This document shows, piece by piece, positions 23,048 to 33,200 of a stretch of 62,667 nucleotides of DNA. The notes beneath the pieces are model-generated. The model saw nothing but the letters and a program-made list of their open reading frames with translations. It was not told the DNA's origin and searched no databases. This DNA is from a virus, in IMG/VR virus record IMGVR_UViG_3300048026_000549, positions 1-62,667 of that record; one strand, 5' to 3'. Position 1 is the first letter of the stretch. Each line of letters opens with the position of its first letter. The position numbers and the translations under genes were made by a program.

Positions 23048-24132
23048 GCATAGCAACGACAACCCAATTTTGGACAAGCAGAATGAACGGCGGCGACCCG
23101 TCGAATTTGACAGACTACGGCACCGACAACGCCTCGTTCACACGAACTGCTGGCGATGGCGGCTCGGGTAGTGAAGTCAATGGTTCATGGCAAATCTTGG
23201 CAGGTGCTGGACAAGAGTGGTCAATCACTCCTACCAGCGATGCCTACACTATGGTCGTCTGTTTCAAAATGACCAGCACTCCGGCAGACAGCACAGTTCT
23301 CATGGAACTCGACAACGGCACACACAAGGCACAGGTACAGGCTACCGGTGACTTGCAGACGCTAAGGCTCGTGGGAGCGACGAGTACGACAATGACCAAT
23401 CTTGACTTGGCACAGGCTGGTGCCTTCGACGCAGTACCCATCATGGTTAGGTTGACCCTAAGTTCAACGGGAACTGCCACCATGTACTGCCGGGAAATCA
23501 TCGAAGACGATGCAGGTACGGCCAACTATGTGCAGGTCACAGGCGATACTGGTTCCTCTAAGGCAATCAAGTGGGGCAACGACAGTGGCACAATCATTTG
23601 GAACAATGTGTATTGCACCACCTACGGTGCATTCGACCCCGATGAAATGTCCACATCCCCATTCGTCACCGACAGTCTAATGAGGATGGGTTTGTCAATC
23701 GTGGAGTTGCTCAAGAACAGCAAGCGATTTTACCTCAAGAACCAAGTGTCGGACGCATCAATCCTGTATGGCTACGACATCTCATCGCAGATGGTCACAC
23801 GAATACCACAGCCGTCAATACATGTCCTCCTAAAGCAGTTGGAGTCACCATCATTCACCACTCTCGGTGGTACACGAATCGAACAGAACTACTCGGTGAT
23901 TCTATTCATCACCACTCGTGGTACTGACTACAAGAACTCGTACCGCATGGGACTTGAGATTGCAGGGGACACCTTTGACGAACTGTACACCAACACCGGT
24001 TTGCTCGGCAACACCGACAGTCTAACTGACTACACTATCTCATTCGACACGAAGATGGACGATGATGAAGTTGTGTGTGTCCATAGGCTGGAAGTCACCT
24101 ATATGCGGCGACTAAATATGCTTCACAGGTGA
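23044..24132 (+). CDS. LamG-like domain fused to tail-terminator-like domain
   Basis: 362 aa. Residues 1-200 look like a concanavalin/LamG jelly roll (SWQILAGAGQEWSITPTSDAYTMVV broken by strands, TATMYCREI, IIWNNVYCTTYGAFD). Residues 205-362 carry a terminator-like pattern (SLMRMGLSIVELL, PQPSIHVLLKQ, YSVILFITTRG, then a C-terminal VHRLEVTYMR strand). Position between neck protein and tail tube is where a tail terminator belongs. A lectin fold on the terminator would display a binding domain at the neck. Confidence 0.55.
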   Translation: MSIATTTQFWTSRMNGGDPSNLTDYGTDNASFTRTAGDGGSGSEVNGSWQILAGAGQEWSITPTSDAYTMVVCFKMTSTPADSTVLMELDNGTHKAQVQATGDLQTLRLVGATSTTMTNLDLAQAGAFDAVPIMVRLTLSSTGTATMYCREIIEDDAGTANYVQVTGDTGSSKAIKWGNDSGTIIWNNVYCTTYGAFDPDEMSTSPFVTDSLMRMGLSIVELLKNSKRFYLKNQVSDASILYGYDISSQMVTRIPQPSIHVLLKQLESPSFTTLGGTRIEQNYSVILFITTRGTDYKNSYRMGLEIAGDTFDELYTNTGLLGNTDSLTDYTISFDTKMDDDEVVCVHRLEVTYMRRLNMLHR

Positions 24133-24180
24133 AACCCTTAAGTGATAAGCCGCAAGTAGCCTGTACTAAGGTGAACCTTT

Positions 24181-25257
24181 ATGGCTTCCAATCTCAAGTA
24201 CCGATATGTCGCACTGACCCCCGAACACACTACTGTCACTGGCGCTCGTTCCTACGGAACAGCATCGGCTGGTGCTTCCGCTCGAATTGGCGGAGAAGCA
24301 GACAGTGAGTCGATTCAATACCAATTTGACCTCTTGACCCGAGCAGACATGAGTCACTACGGTGCACAAAAGTCCGTGAACGGCAAGGAATACTCGAGCG
24401 GAAGCATCGACTTGGTTATGCAACCGGACGACTTCCTCGGCCTTTGCATTTACGGTATTTACGGTGACAACACTGCAAACCCACCCGCTTCCTCTGGCTA
24501 TACGCAGACTGCCAAAGTCCACACCTTCAAGGAGGCTTCCGACCAAGTTCTCCCATCATTCACTCTCGAAGTGGGTCGTGAAGAAAAGGAACACACCTAC
24601 ACAGGTATGTGTGTTGAAAGCCTTTCGTTCAGCGCATCCCACGGTGAGTACGCAACAATCAGCGCATCATTTACTGGTAGGTCGGAATCAGCACTTAGCA
24701 CCCTCACAAACCCTCCGCTCTCCGGCAACACAGTTGATGGCTTCCACTTCGCAGAAGGCACTGTGTCCTTTGCATCAGCAGGTGGTTCACCAGTGGCCAG
24801 CACTCGAATCCAATCAATCAGTCTTGACTTCAACATGAACCTCGACACAGATGCGGCTTGCTCAATCGGTAGCCGAACCTACCTCCGACAACCTCTTCCA
24901 CAAATGAGAGAAATCAGCGGTACTGTTGAGTTCTCAACAGCACACGATGTGGCTGGAAGCGTGGACGACCCAGCATACGACACAGCACTCGGTACTGGAG
25001 GCGCTATCTTTGATGGAAGCGCCTCAAACCCTGCACTAAGACTGGTATTTTCCAGTGGAACCAGTGAACTTGAAATCCAAATCCAAAAATTGCGATGGGA
25101 AGCACCTACATCCAATGTGTCGGGCCGTGACACTGAAACACTCAGCATGTCCTTCGTTGGTTTGCTTGACCAAACCACCGACACCATGTCAAAGATGGTT
25201 CTAACCAACACCAGCAACGCTGGTGCACTGTCAGGCGCACGATACTCCGCACTTTGA
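24181..25257 (+). CDS. Tail tube protein
   Basis: 358 aa, beta-rich and Ser/Thr/Gly-rich, SD AAGGTGAACC. It follows the terminator-like gene and precedes the chaperones and tape measure, as tail tube genes do. Repeating strand patterns such as YTGMCVESLSFSASHGEYATISASFTG, cut at each strand end, match the tube-fold beta sandwich. Longer than the minimum tube fold, so it may carry an extra domain in the second half. A non-contractile tail is likely because no sheath gene was found. Confidence 0.7.
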   Translation: MASNLKYRYVALTPEHTTVTGARSYGTASAGASARIGGEADSESIQYQFDLLTRADMSHYGAQKSVNGKEYSSGSIDLVMQPDDFLGLCIYGIYGDNTANPPASSGYTQTAKVHTFKEASDQVLPSFTLEVGREEKEHTYTGMCVESLSFSASHGEYATISASFTGRSESALSTLTNPPLSGNTVDGFHFAEGTVSFASAGGSPVASTRIQSISLDFNMNLDTDAACSIGSRTYLRQPLPQMREISGTVEFSTAHDVAGSVDDPAYDTALGTGGAIFDGSASNPALRLVFSSGTSELEIQIQKLRWEAPTSNVSGRDTETLSMSFVGLLDQTTDTMSKMVLTNTSNAGALSGARYSAL

Positions 25258-25267
25258 GGTGATTTAG

Positions 25268-25462
25268 TTGGCATCTCCAATCAACAACCCAGCCGCAATG
25301 ACAGTCGTTAAGGTTGTTAGCGATATGGCTTCGGTTGATGCAGACCTACAAACAGCACTGAGGGCAAGAAGTGCCAACGATATGGTGTTTTCAATTGACC
25401 TTGTTCGTAGTGCACTTAACAACCAAGTTGTTGCGTATATCACATACGAAGCCGCACCATGA
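25268..25462 (+). CDS. 64-aa tail-region protein with TTG start
   Basis: Begins (TTG) MASPINNPAAMTVVKV. The start follows GAGGTGATTTAG, nearly the same leader as the next gene (GAGGTGATTAAATG), which supports the TTG. Mixed alpha/beta, unassigned; conserved placement between tube and chaperone suggests a small tail assembly protein. Confidence 0.55.
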   Translation: MASPINNPAAMTVVKVVSDMASVDADLQTALRARSANDMVFSIDLVRSALNNQVVAYITYEAAP

Positions 25463-25471
25463 GGTGATTAA

Positions 25472-25678
25472 ATGAAGAGAATGAAACCAATTAAAGGAAG
25501 CGAACTCAAGAACCTACACGGCGTTAAGCCAAAGAGTGTGGGAATGGTGCCCGAGGCACCTGTACCGGAACCTAAGCCAGCAGTGGTTGAAGTTCCAAAG
25601 GCTGTCAAGCCGAAGAAAAAGACAAGTAAAGCAAAGAAGAGTGTGAAGAAGAATGGCAGTGATGAAAAAACAATTTGA
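25472..25678 (+). CDS. 68-aa Lys/Pro-rich protein
   Basis: MKRMKPIKGSELKNL.. then a Pro/Val/Lys repeat-like tail, with nine or more Lys in the last 25 residues. Likely disordered and DNA- or protein-binding. The end overlaps the following chaperone gene by 26 nt in another frame. Could also be an assembly factor. Not recognised. Confidence 0.5.
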   Translation: MKRMKPIKGSELKNLHGVKPKSVGMVPEAPVPEPKPAVVEVPKAVKPKKKTSKAKKSVKKNGSDEKTI

Positions 25679-26003
25679 TATTGGTAGCAAGAAGATTTGG
25701 GTCCGACAAGCAAGCGGTATGGAACGCTTGAAGTACGAAACCCTACTCGCAAAAACCTTCCGAAAGTTCAAGCATTTTGGACCGGATAACACAAAGTGGA
25801 CACCCGAGCAACAAGAAGAATTTCTTGTGGCCCTCGAAGACGCTGGTGCATCTATGGAAGACCAAATCCGTGACATGGTACCAGCCTGTCTTGTTGATGA
25901 TGTGGATATGAACCTCATTGACCGGGACGACCTCATGGAAATTTTCGACTTCGTTCGTGGCGGAGAGGACACACCGGAAGGTGCTGTCCCTTTGGACTCG
26001 TGA
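25653..26003 (+). CDS. Tail assembly chaperone (gpG-like)
   Basis: 116 aa, helical and acidic, MKKQFDIGSKKIWVRQASGMERLKYETLL broken by turns, a pattern typical of proteins just upstream of tape measure genes. Near its end the in-frame sequence GTC CCT TTG contains CCCTTTG (25988-25994), a candidate -1 slippery heptamer leading into the next frame, as in lambda G/GT. It would bind the tape measure during tail assembly. Confidence 0.6.
   Translation: MAVMKKQFDIGSKKIWVRQASGMERLKYETLLAKTFRKFKHFGPDNTKWTPEQQEEFLVALEDAGASMEDQIRDMVPACLVDDVDMNLIDRDDLMEIFDFVRGGEDTPEGAVPLDS
25988..25994 (+). promoter_or_regulatory. Candidate -1 frameshift site CCCTTTG
   Basis: Fits X XXY YYZ in the zero frame. A -1 slip reads on GGA CTC GTG AGC into the 91-aa frame with no intervening stop. 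CCC-type heptamers are weaker than AAA-type ones, so this needs proof. Confidence 0.45.
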
Positions 26004-26275
26004 GCAAGGTAGCCCCGGCACTTTGCTCATCGTTCAAGGGAGTCCTCCCTTCGGTGTTGCTCGAAAGATACACTCAAGAGGGGGGCTGGCGAATGATGGA
26101 ATACGACCTCGCTTGTCTCAACACTATACACGATGGTATAGAAGAGTCGCAAGCATCCTCCCGCAAGGACGGGGCATCTATGGAAGCACGGCGAAAGCAA
26201 CGCCGAGCGCAGACTATGGACGACGATGCTATGGTCGCATTATTGAAACAACAGGGCATACCTGTGAATGAATAG
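26000..26275 (+). CDS. Tail chaperone second part (gpT-like)
   Basis: 91 aa if started at GTG 26000, which overlaps the previous stop (GTGA), or the C-terminal part of a -1 frameshift fusion with the 116-aa protein. Contains a Met/Glu helical region and EARRKQRRAQTMDDDAMV near the end. Placement directly before the tape measure gene is that of gpT. Both routes may operate. Confidence 0.55.
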   Translation: MSKVAPALCSSFKGVLPSVLLERYTQEGGWRMMEYDLACLNTIHDGIEESQASSRKDGASMEARRKQRRAQTMDDDAMVALLKQQGIPVNE

Positions 26276-26287
26276 GGGGTGTAATAC

Positions 26288-29200
26288 ATGACTCGAATCG
26301 GTGCATCCCAAGTCTTTTTCAACATCGTTGCTCAGTTCAACGCTGAGAAGTTGATTAAGGACAGGGAAGCAATCAACACCGTTATGAAGGCGGTTTCGAT
26401 TGACACTGCCGAAGCAATCATGAAGCCGATGGAAGATGCTTCTAAGGCCATAGGTATGATGGTTAATGAAACAACCCTCTTGGCCCAAGAACTTGGTTTC
26501 GCTTCTATTGAGTTCGAGAAGTTCTTCGGCTCATCTGCTGATGTCGATACGATGCGTGACAGTGTGGTCGAACTCGGTATGTCCTTTGCTATGACCGGGG
26601 AAGAAGCACTGGCCGCAGGTTCTCGTGCGTCCCAAGTCGCTAACTTGATTGGCCGTGCGAATGTTGGAGTTCTCACGGAACTGGCATTTACTCTTGCTGA
26701 AATCTCCGACCTTAACGCTGAGGAAGCACAGCGTGGTATTATTCAATTGCACCAGCAGACAGGTATGCTATTTGGTGAACTTGACCAAGCGGCATTCAAA
26801 CGCTTGAGCCTACAAGAGCAACAGAATGTCCTCGTAAGGGAGGGTGCTGAGGCACTCGACGCACTGAACACTATCGCTAACCGGTCGGTTGCCCTTGAAG
26901 GCGACTTGGTTCGTGTCATGGGTACATTCGCCGCACAGGGTGAGTTGGTCGGTGACTCGTTTGAGTTCATGGCCGCTCAATCCGCAGTTCTACTCGAAGC
27001 CGGTGAGGAACAAGGTACAGCAGGTCGTGCCCTGCGTATGATGTACGCTCGTCTTGGTGGTGACATCTCCGGCGCTCGAACTGAAATTGAGGCTCTTGGT
27101 TATGAGTTCACTAAGGGCGACGGTATCAATAAGCAAATGAAAACCATGCAAGAAATCATGGAAGAACTTAAATCCAAAGGTTGGGACCAACTCAATCCGG
27201 CACAAAAACAGAATATCGCACAGACCATTGCTGGAAACCGACACTATGTCCGTTTCATCAAGTTGATGGAGAACTACGACCGTGCACTACAACTGTCTGC
27301 TGATGGTGCCGCAGGGTTTGACTCGGCATTGGGACAGGCTAACAAGGCTCTTGAGCACCAATCTAACCTGCTTAAGAAGGCAACAAATGAACAAGAGTTG
27401 CTAAAGGCTGAGATTGGGGAGGGGCTTATGCCCATCACCACTGCGTATGTACAAAAGCAGAATCAAATGCTTGAGGTCACTAAGAATTTAACGAAAGGCA
27501 CTGGTCCACTCGGCAGAAGTCTTGGTAGGCTTGCCGCCAATATGCAAGTATTGGGTGGTGCAGTCAAGTTGGGTCTTGGAATCCGCACTCTCGGTGTTGG
27601 TTTCGAGATGTTCACTTCGATTCAAAAGCAATTGCACGGTATTCTTGTTGCTAACGAACACCTACACAGCAAGCAAGCGAACCACCTTGCGTTCAATGTA
27701 AAGGCATCAAAGTATCAAACGGACATCCTCAAGGGACAACAGCACATTCAACAAAAAATCAACGCCGCTATTGAAAACAGAAGGGTGGTTCAGTACGCTA
27801 TGGCACCGCTTATTAGGGAACAAGAACCCATCCTTGAAAGGCTGGTGGAACTTGAGAAGCAAAGGGTCGAACACGAAGACACACTGGCTGAAAAAGCGAC
27901 TATTTACAACATGGCTGTCGAGAGAAGACTCTCTCAACAGGACCACGGTGCCAATAGTGCCCAGCATAGAGTCATGATGGCCAAACAAGAGGTGCAACTA
28001 CAAAGCCACCTTGTTGATTTGGCAAAAGACCTGTACATGAATAAATCATCCTTCAAGGATGATGCACTCGTCCGTCAATTCTTGACCGATTCGGAAATGG
28101 TTAAGAACATGACTGAGAGTGAGAAGAAATTGCTCGTTGAAAGAAACATGGAACTCAAGAAAACCCACACGCTACTCCAGCGCATAAAGGGGGAGAATGA
28201 ACTGATAGGTGCTTTGGGTGGCCGTGATACACTTTCGGGTATTAACCAAAAAAGTATTCGACTCGAGCGAATTGGTGATACCGTTGGGGACATGCTTGAA
28301 ACGGACAGGATTCAACTCGCAAAAATTTTGGAACAAATGGGTCAGTACAATGTAAAACAACTGTCAATGAAATACAAAGGCATAAGTGAAGCAGATGTGC
28401 GAGCCTATGCTGTTGATTACAAAGAAAAGGGGAGTCTTGCCGTCCACTTAAACAAGCAGTTCGAGAACGACCCAATAGGAAGACGGTCAGAAGGCGACAT
28501 CATAAGCACCGCCACAGCGTTTGACACATTGGCCGCTTCCATAAAGAACACTGAGAAACCACTAACAGTGACAAGGTTTGAGTACGATGCGTTGATGCAA
28601 GCACTGACAAGATACGGTGGTAAAATCGCCCAAACAGAAGATATTCTCAATATCATGGGCGAGGCAGAACGCCAAGAACTCACCAACCAATTCCACTTGG
28701 AAGATGCTGTTAGGGCACAAAATGAAGCAAGAAGGGCACTCAATGGTACACTTAGAGAAGAGTTGAAGTTGGAGGTGAGAAGTGTTGAACTACAAAAGGA
28801 ACTCGCTCCTATGCTGGCTAAGGTCAATGACACAACTCTCGAGCAAGAGGAACGGTACAGACAACTCGGTATAATGATTGACGCTCTCACCAAAAAAGTC
28901 GAAAAGAAAGACAAGGCTATGGTCAATGAGTACATGCAGAAGAGTCAGTTGAAGTTCAGTGAAGACACAGTAAAGTCTATTGAAAAGATGCAATTCTCAC
29001 TTGTTAGTCTTACCACAGTGGTCAGTGGAATGGCACCACAGCAATACATGGCTGTTTTTAGCATGGCTGGTCTTGCGTCAAGCATGACAAAATCTGCTGG
29101 TGCCGCTGGAACTGCAATCAAAGCGTTCGTCGCACTTCAAGTCGCAGAAGCGAAGGCCACAGTCACAACACAGGTCAATACCGGAGCAGTTCAAGCAAAC

Positions 29201-30277
29201 AATGCGGCACAAGCCACCCGTCTGCTCACACTGGGAAAAATAACAAAGGGTATTGGAATGGCACTGCTTCCAATGGCGGCTCTCGGAGGGGCTTTGCTTG
29301 CAGTCAATTATCATCAACAGAAACAAAGCGAACTTATGAGGGAGGCCAATCAAAATATGCTGGAGTACGAATCCACCATTGACCGGTTGGGCAACAGTAC
29401 AAAGGTCATTGCAGATGAGGAATTGGCAAAGGCGCTCGGTGCTGGAAGCCTTGAAACCAAAGAGATGCTTGAGAACACCGAGTTGATTGACGACGAACTC
29501 AAAATTATGACAGACAACATGCACAAGTACACTGACGCTCAACAGACTACAATAACACAAGGGATGTCCTACCTTCATATCCTCAAGGCAATTAGTGGTG
29601 AGTCCAAGACTTTGAATGACATGGCCTTCGCTGATGCAAAAATGAGAGCGAGGAAGCAACTCGAAGGAGTTAGTGGTGCTTTGGCAATGTTTTCATTCGA
29701 CCTTGTTCCGTTCCAAGATGATATGGAGAGCATGGAGGAATTGTTTGATTCATTCGATAGGGCTGGAGTTGAAGCATACAAATCGAAATACGGCAACCCC
29801 GTGGACACTATGAGGCAAAACCTAAACAACTTATTCCAAGTGATGGAGAGTGGTGTGGCGCTCACAGAAGACCAAATCATATTGTTTGACAAAGCATTCG
29901 ACAACGATGCGCTTACCGCTATGATTAGGGAGATGAACTCGCTTGTAGCAACTGACGAAAGACTGAACTTTGCTCAAGGTAAAGTGAATAACACAATGGA
30001 TGGTACAAGCGCAAGCGCCGCAAGCACAGCCAGTGAGATAGAGAACCTAACTGCTGAGATTTACAATTTCAACGGGGCTCGTGATGAACTATTCTTCGGT
30101 GGTCAGTACGGCAATGTGACTGGCTCACTGTACAAGCAAGTGGTTCAGCAAGGGGTCGGTACTTTGTACCATAAGAATGAGGTCATTATGACCACGAACT
30201 TCCACGGCTTCTTCAACGAGCAAGAAGCGGCTGACCGGATAACAAGAATAGTGACAGATGTTTTGGCATCTCAGTAA
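26288..30277 (+). CDS. Tail tape measure protein
   Basis: 1329 aa, predominantly helical, with SD GGGGTGTAATAC. The N-terminal third (MTGEEALAAGSRASQVANLIG, GRALRMMYARLGGD, GYEF near 270) follows the phage tape measure core seen in many siphoviruses. Residues 480-900 are coiled coil. A hydrophobic segment near 990-1010 (GIGMALLPMAALGGALLAV) may be a membrane-inserting stretch. It sets tail length; by the common rule of about 1.5 angstrom per residue the tail would be near 200 nm. Confidence 0.88.
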   Translation: MTRIGASQVFFNIVAQFNAEKLIKDREAINTVMKAVSIDTAEAIMKPMEDASKAIGMMVNETTLLAQELGFASIEFEKFFGSSADVDTMRDSVVELGMSFAMTGEEALAAGSRASQVANLIGRANVGVLTELAFTLAEISDLNAEEAQRGIIQLHQQTGMLFGELDQAAFKRLSLQEQQNVLVREGAEALDALNTIANRSVALEGDLVRVMGTFAAQGELVGDSFEFMAAQSAVLLEAGEEQGTAGRALRMMYARLGGDISGARTEIEALGYEFTKGDGINKQMKTMQEIMEELKSKGWDQLNPAQKQNIAQTIAGNRHYVRFIKLMENYDRALQLSADGAAGFDSALGQANKALEHQSNLLKKATNEQELLKAEIGEGLMPITTAYVQKQNQMLEVTKNLTKGTGPLGRSLGRLAANMQVLGGAVKLGLGIRTLGVGFEMFTSIQKQLHGILVANEHLHSKQANHLAFNVKASKYQTDILKGQQHIQQKINAAIENRRVVQYAMAPLIREQEPILERLVELEKQRVEHEDTLAEKATIYNMAVERRLSQQDHGANSAQHRVMMAKQEVQLQSHLVDLAKDLYMNKSSFKDDALVRQFLTDSEMVKNMTESEKKLLVERNMELKKTHTLLQRIKGENELIGALGGRDTLSGINQKSIRLERIGDTVGDMLETDRIQLAKILEQMGQYNVKQLSMKYKGISEADVRAYAVDYKEKGSLAVHLNKQFENDPIGRRSEGDIISTATAFDTLAASIKNTEKPLTVTRFEYDALMQALTRYGGKIAQTEDILNIMGEAERQELTNQFHLEDAVRAQNEARRALNGTLREELKLEVRSVELQKELAPMLAKVNDTTLEQEERYRQLGIMIDALTKKVEKKDKAMVNEYMQKSQLKFSEDTVKSIEKMQFSLVSLTTVVSGMAPQQYMAVFSMAGLASSMTKSAGAAGTAIKAFVALQVAEAKATVTTQVNTGAVQANNAAQATRLLTLGKITKGIGMALLPMAALGGALLAVNYHQQKQSELMREANQNMLEYESTIDRLGNSTKVIADEELAKALGAGSLETKEMLENTELIDDELKIMTDNMHKYTDAQQTTITQGMSYLHILKAISGESKTLNDMAFADAKMRARKQLEGVSGALAMFSFDLVPFQDDMESMEELFDSFDRAGVEAYKSKYGNPVDTMRQNLNNLFQVMESGVALTEDQIILFDKAFDNDALTAMIREMNSLVATDERLNFAQGKVNNTMDGTSASAASTASEIENLTAEIYNFNGARDELFFGGQYGNVTGSLYKQVVQQGVGTLYHKNEVIMTTNFHGFFNEQEAADRITRIVTDVLASQ

Positions 30278-30292
30278 AGCAAGGTGAAGTAA

Positions 30293-33200
30293 ATGCGAGA
30301 TGTGGACCGACGACTGACCTTTTGGATGGCTGGCTACTACGACGATTTCATCGGTGCTCGTGCAGTCCCCGACGACCAAAACATACAGGGCACTGACTGG
30401 CAGTCCTCCAAGACTCACCACGGCAACCCTATCAACGGCTGGGCGACACTCAATCCCCGCTACACCTACGCATGGTGTGAGCGAGGCGATGGTGCCACCA
30501 GTCGATTTAACAATTCCTCAGTCGCCGCCGCAGACCAATACAAACACAACGCAGGTATTCACGAGTGGCTAACCTACGACCAAAACCGCAGGGAGGCTGG
30601 CAAATACGAAGGTCTTGCTCAACTCCAATATCCCGACTCACTCTCCAACGCTAACCGCCAGCGATTCGACGGTGGCACAGGTATTATTGGTTCGGCATAT
30701 AAGGGGACTGATGTCAACGATGGCTTCCTCATGTTCTGCTACGGCTATGATACCACGAACCGATACTTCTCGGCCATCGGTACTAACGACAGTACCTTCG
30801 GTCGAGCGACCTCACGCATCCCCGACTACAACGGTGGTTCACCAAACACTCTCGACCCAACGGCTGGAATACCAACTGGTGTGTCCACACCTACTACCGC
30901 AGTTCGCACACACCTTGCTGGTGTGTACTCGGGCGAAGTCCTATTCAACGATGCTTATACCGGCAGTCTTCCTAAAGCGTACCTGTACCCCATCAAGTCC
31001 CCAGCAGGTAAGCCATTCTTGGTCACGGAAGTGTACACTTCTTCTGCCTCCTACATCCCTATCTTTTCATACGACGGTACACTCAACTCCAAAGGCGACG
31101 GTGACATATTTACCATCCGAATCCACGCCACAGCGGTTGATACATCCGCCGCTCGACTCAAGTTGAGAATTGGTTGTGAGGGTACAGCCTTCACCAGCAC
31201 CGGTAGTGGTGACACAGGCTACACCAACGCCGCCATTGAGTACGAAATCACACCAGTAGCGTATCAAGAAAGCACCTCACTATCCTACGCCAGTCCCCCG
31301 ACACTCGATTCTATTTGGGACGACTATGATTTTGTGATTGACTACACAAACAACCGATACACCCTATACAAAAATGGCACTGCTATCCTCACAAACCAAG
31401 CCATGACCAACAAGGCTGACGGGAGTGCCTTCACAGCGGCAGATATGTACGGCTGGGAGGTCGATGCTAAAAGTTGCTCTAAGAAGGCCGCTATGCTCAT
31501 TGACCGTGTTGGGCTGGTTAGACCCCTTAACGACTATCCGAGTGGCTTAGAGATGCCTCCAGCGACCTCTATGCGGTGGTCTGCCGGAGTCAACAGTGTT
31601 TCGTCACTATCACTCGACCTAATTGACGACGACCAACAACTAAAGTTGCTCTCATTCTTCAACCAATCGTCTTATGCCGACTGGTCACTTCTCATGTTCC
31701 GGGGGGACATAGCCCGCCCTGTTTGGCGAGGTAGCGTAAATGGTATGCGATACACCCAATCGGCAACTGACCGAACTCCTAAAATCACCCTTGATGCTTC
31801 CGACTATTTTAGCAACATGGACACACAACTACCTACTTGGGAACTTGGGAACAGTGGTGACGCTGACAGTACCTCAGTCGTGGCATACAACCGCAGTGAG
31901 TCGCAGAACAACCTCAACACCTACTACTTCGGGGCCTCTCGTCTTATATCGTCTAACGCTGGTCTTGGATTCAACGAAGTCGAGGACGGGTCCGGGGTAT
32001 TCCTTGCTCACAAGGATAGTCGAATGCGAAACCGCTCCGCTCACCCAATCCAAATGTACTGCAACGAGGACACCACGCTCGGACCCAACACGCCCTACGC
32101 TGATTGGGACGCCGCTTGTGTTGCTACCGATGCAACCGCTTCCGCTCAATACCGAGCACTACACTCTCGCTGGATGCTGGACCTCAAAGAATCGGCTTGG
32201 TTCAAACACATGTTTGGTCGAATCGAAAAAGACGCAATCACTACTACACTGTCCTCCAACTTCACAGTCGGTGACACAAGCATAGCCCTCACTGACTACT
32301 GTGGCAATCTGCTGAACGGTGGTAGCATTGAAATCATAGACCCCGATGGCTTTGTGGATTCTGGCGTGGTGACAAGCGCCACTAATACTACTGCCACAAC
32401 AATCGTGGCAATTGATTGGGTGGCTATTAACCAACTAACAATGAAGAGGGTGGGGGGTCTTGTCACATTCTCAGCATCTAACCCGGAATACCACGCTTTC
32501 GTGTATCTCCCAGCGTCAATAGGTGCTACCGTAGCAAATACAGTCATAACCATATCGGGGTCGAGCAACAGTAATTTGAACGGACAATGGTATGTTCGTC
32601 GGGCGCATTTGCCCGATGCAACCGGAGCACAACAACTACTTGTTAATCGCAATGGAGTCAATTGCGCTCGATTTACTATCTCGGACCCTGTGACTCGACA
32701 TCAAAATTTTGTTCCATCAGCAAATTACTCGCCAATTACGGGCCACAGCAACACATGTACTTTCCCACGAGGCAAAGTGTACACCACTAATCCCACACAA
32801 TCCTTCGCAACTCCTTCGCCCATGATAGGTCTAAACAAGGTAGTCGAAGTAGTCCCAACTGCTGGAGTCACTCAATATCAAGGGACTACGGCGGTAGCAC
32901 CAGCCACCAACTTCTTCCAGCGTGACCACGCAAGCGGCACGACCGTCAAGATTAGGGACTTCAAAGAAGACTACAAGCACATTTGGGTTATGTGGGCAGA
33001 CATGAGAAACGATGGTTCAGCCAACGCAGACGCAAACCTACGCAAGAATGACTTCGGACTACTGGCCCCATACGCATCGAACTACTCGGTATCATTGGTA
33101 TATGCTGATTCTAACACCACGACCGGTGAAGAGCGACAGGAGTTCATTGATTTGTCTATTGGTCCCGACTTGACTATGTGGTCTATGGATGCTGAAAAAG

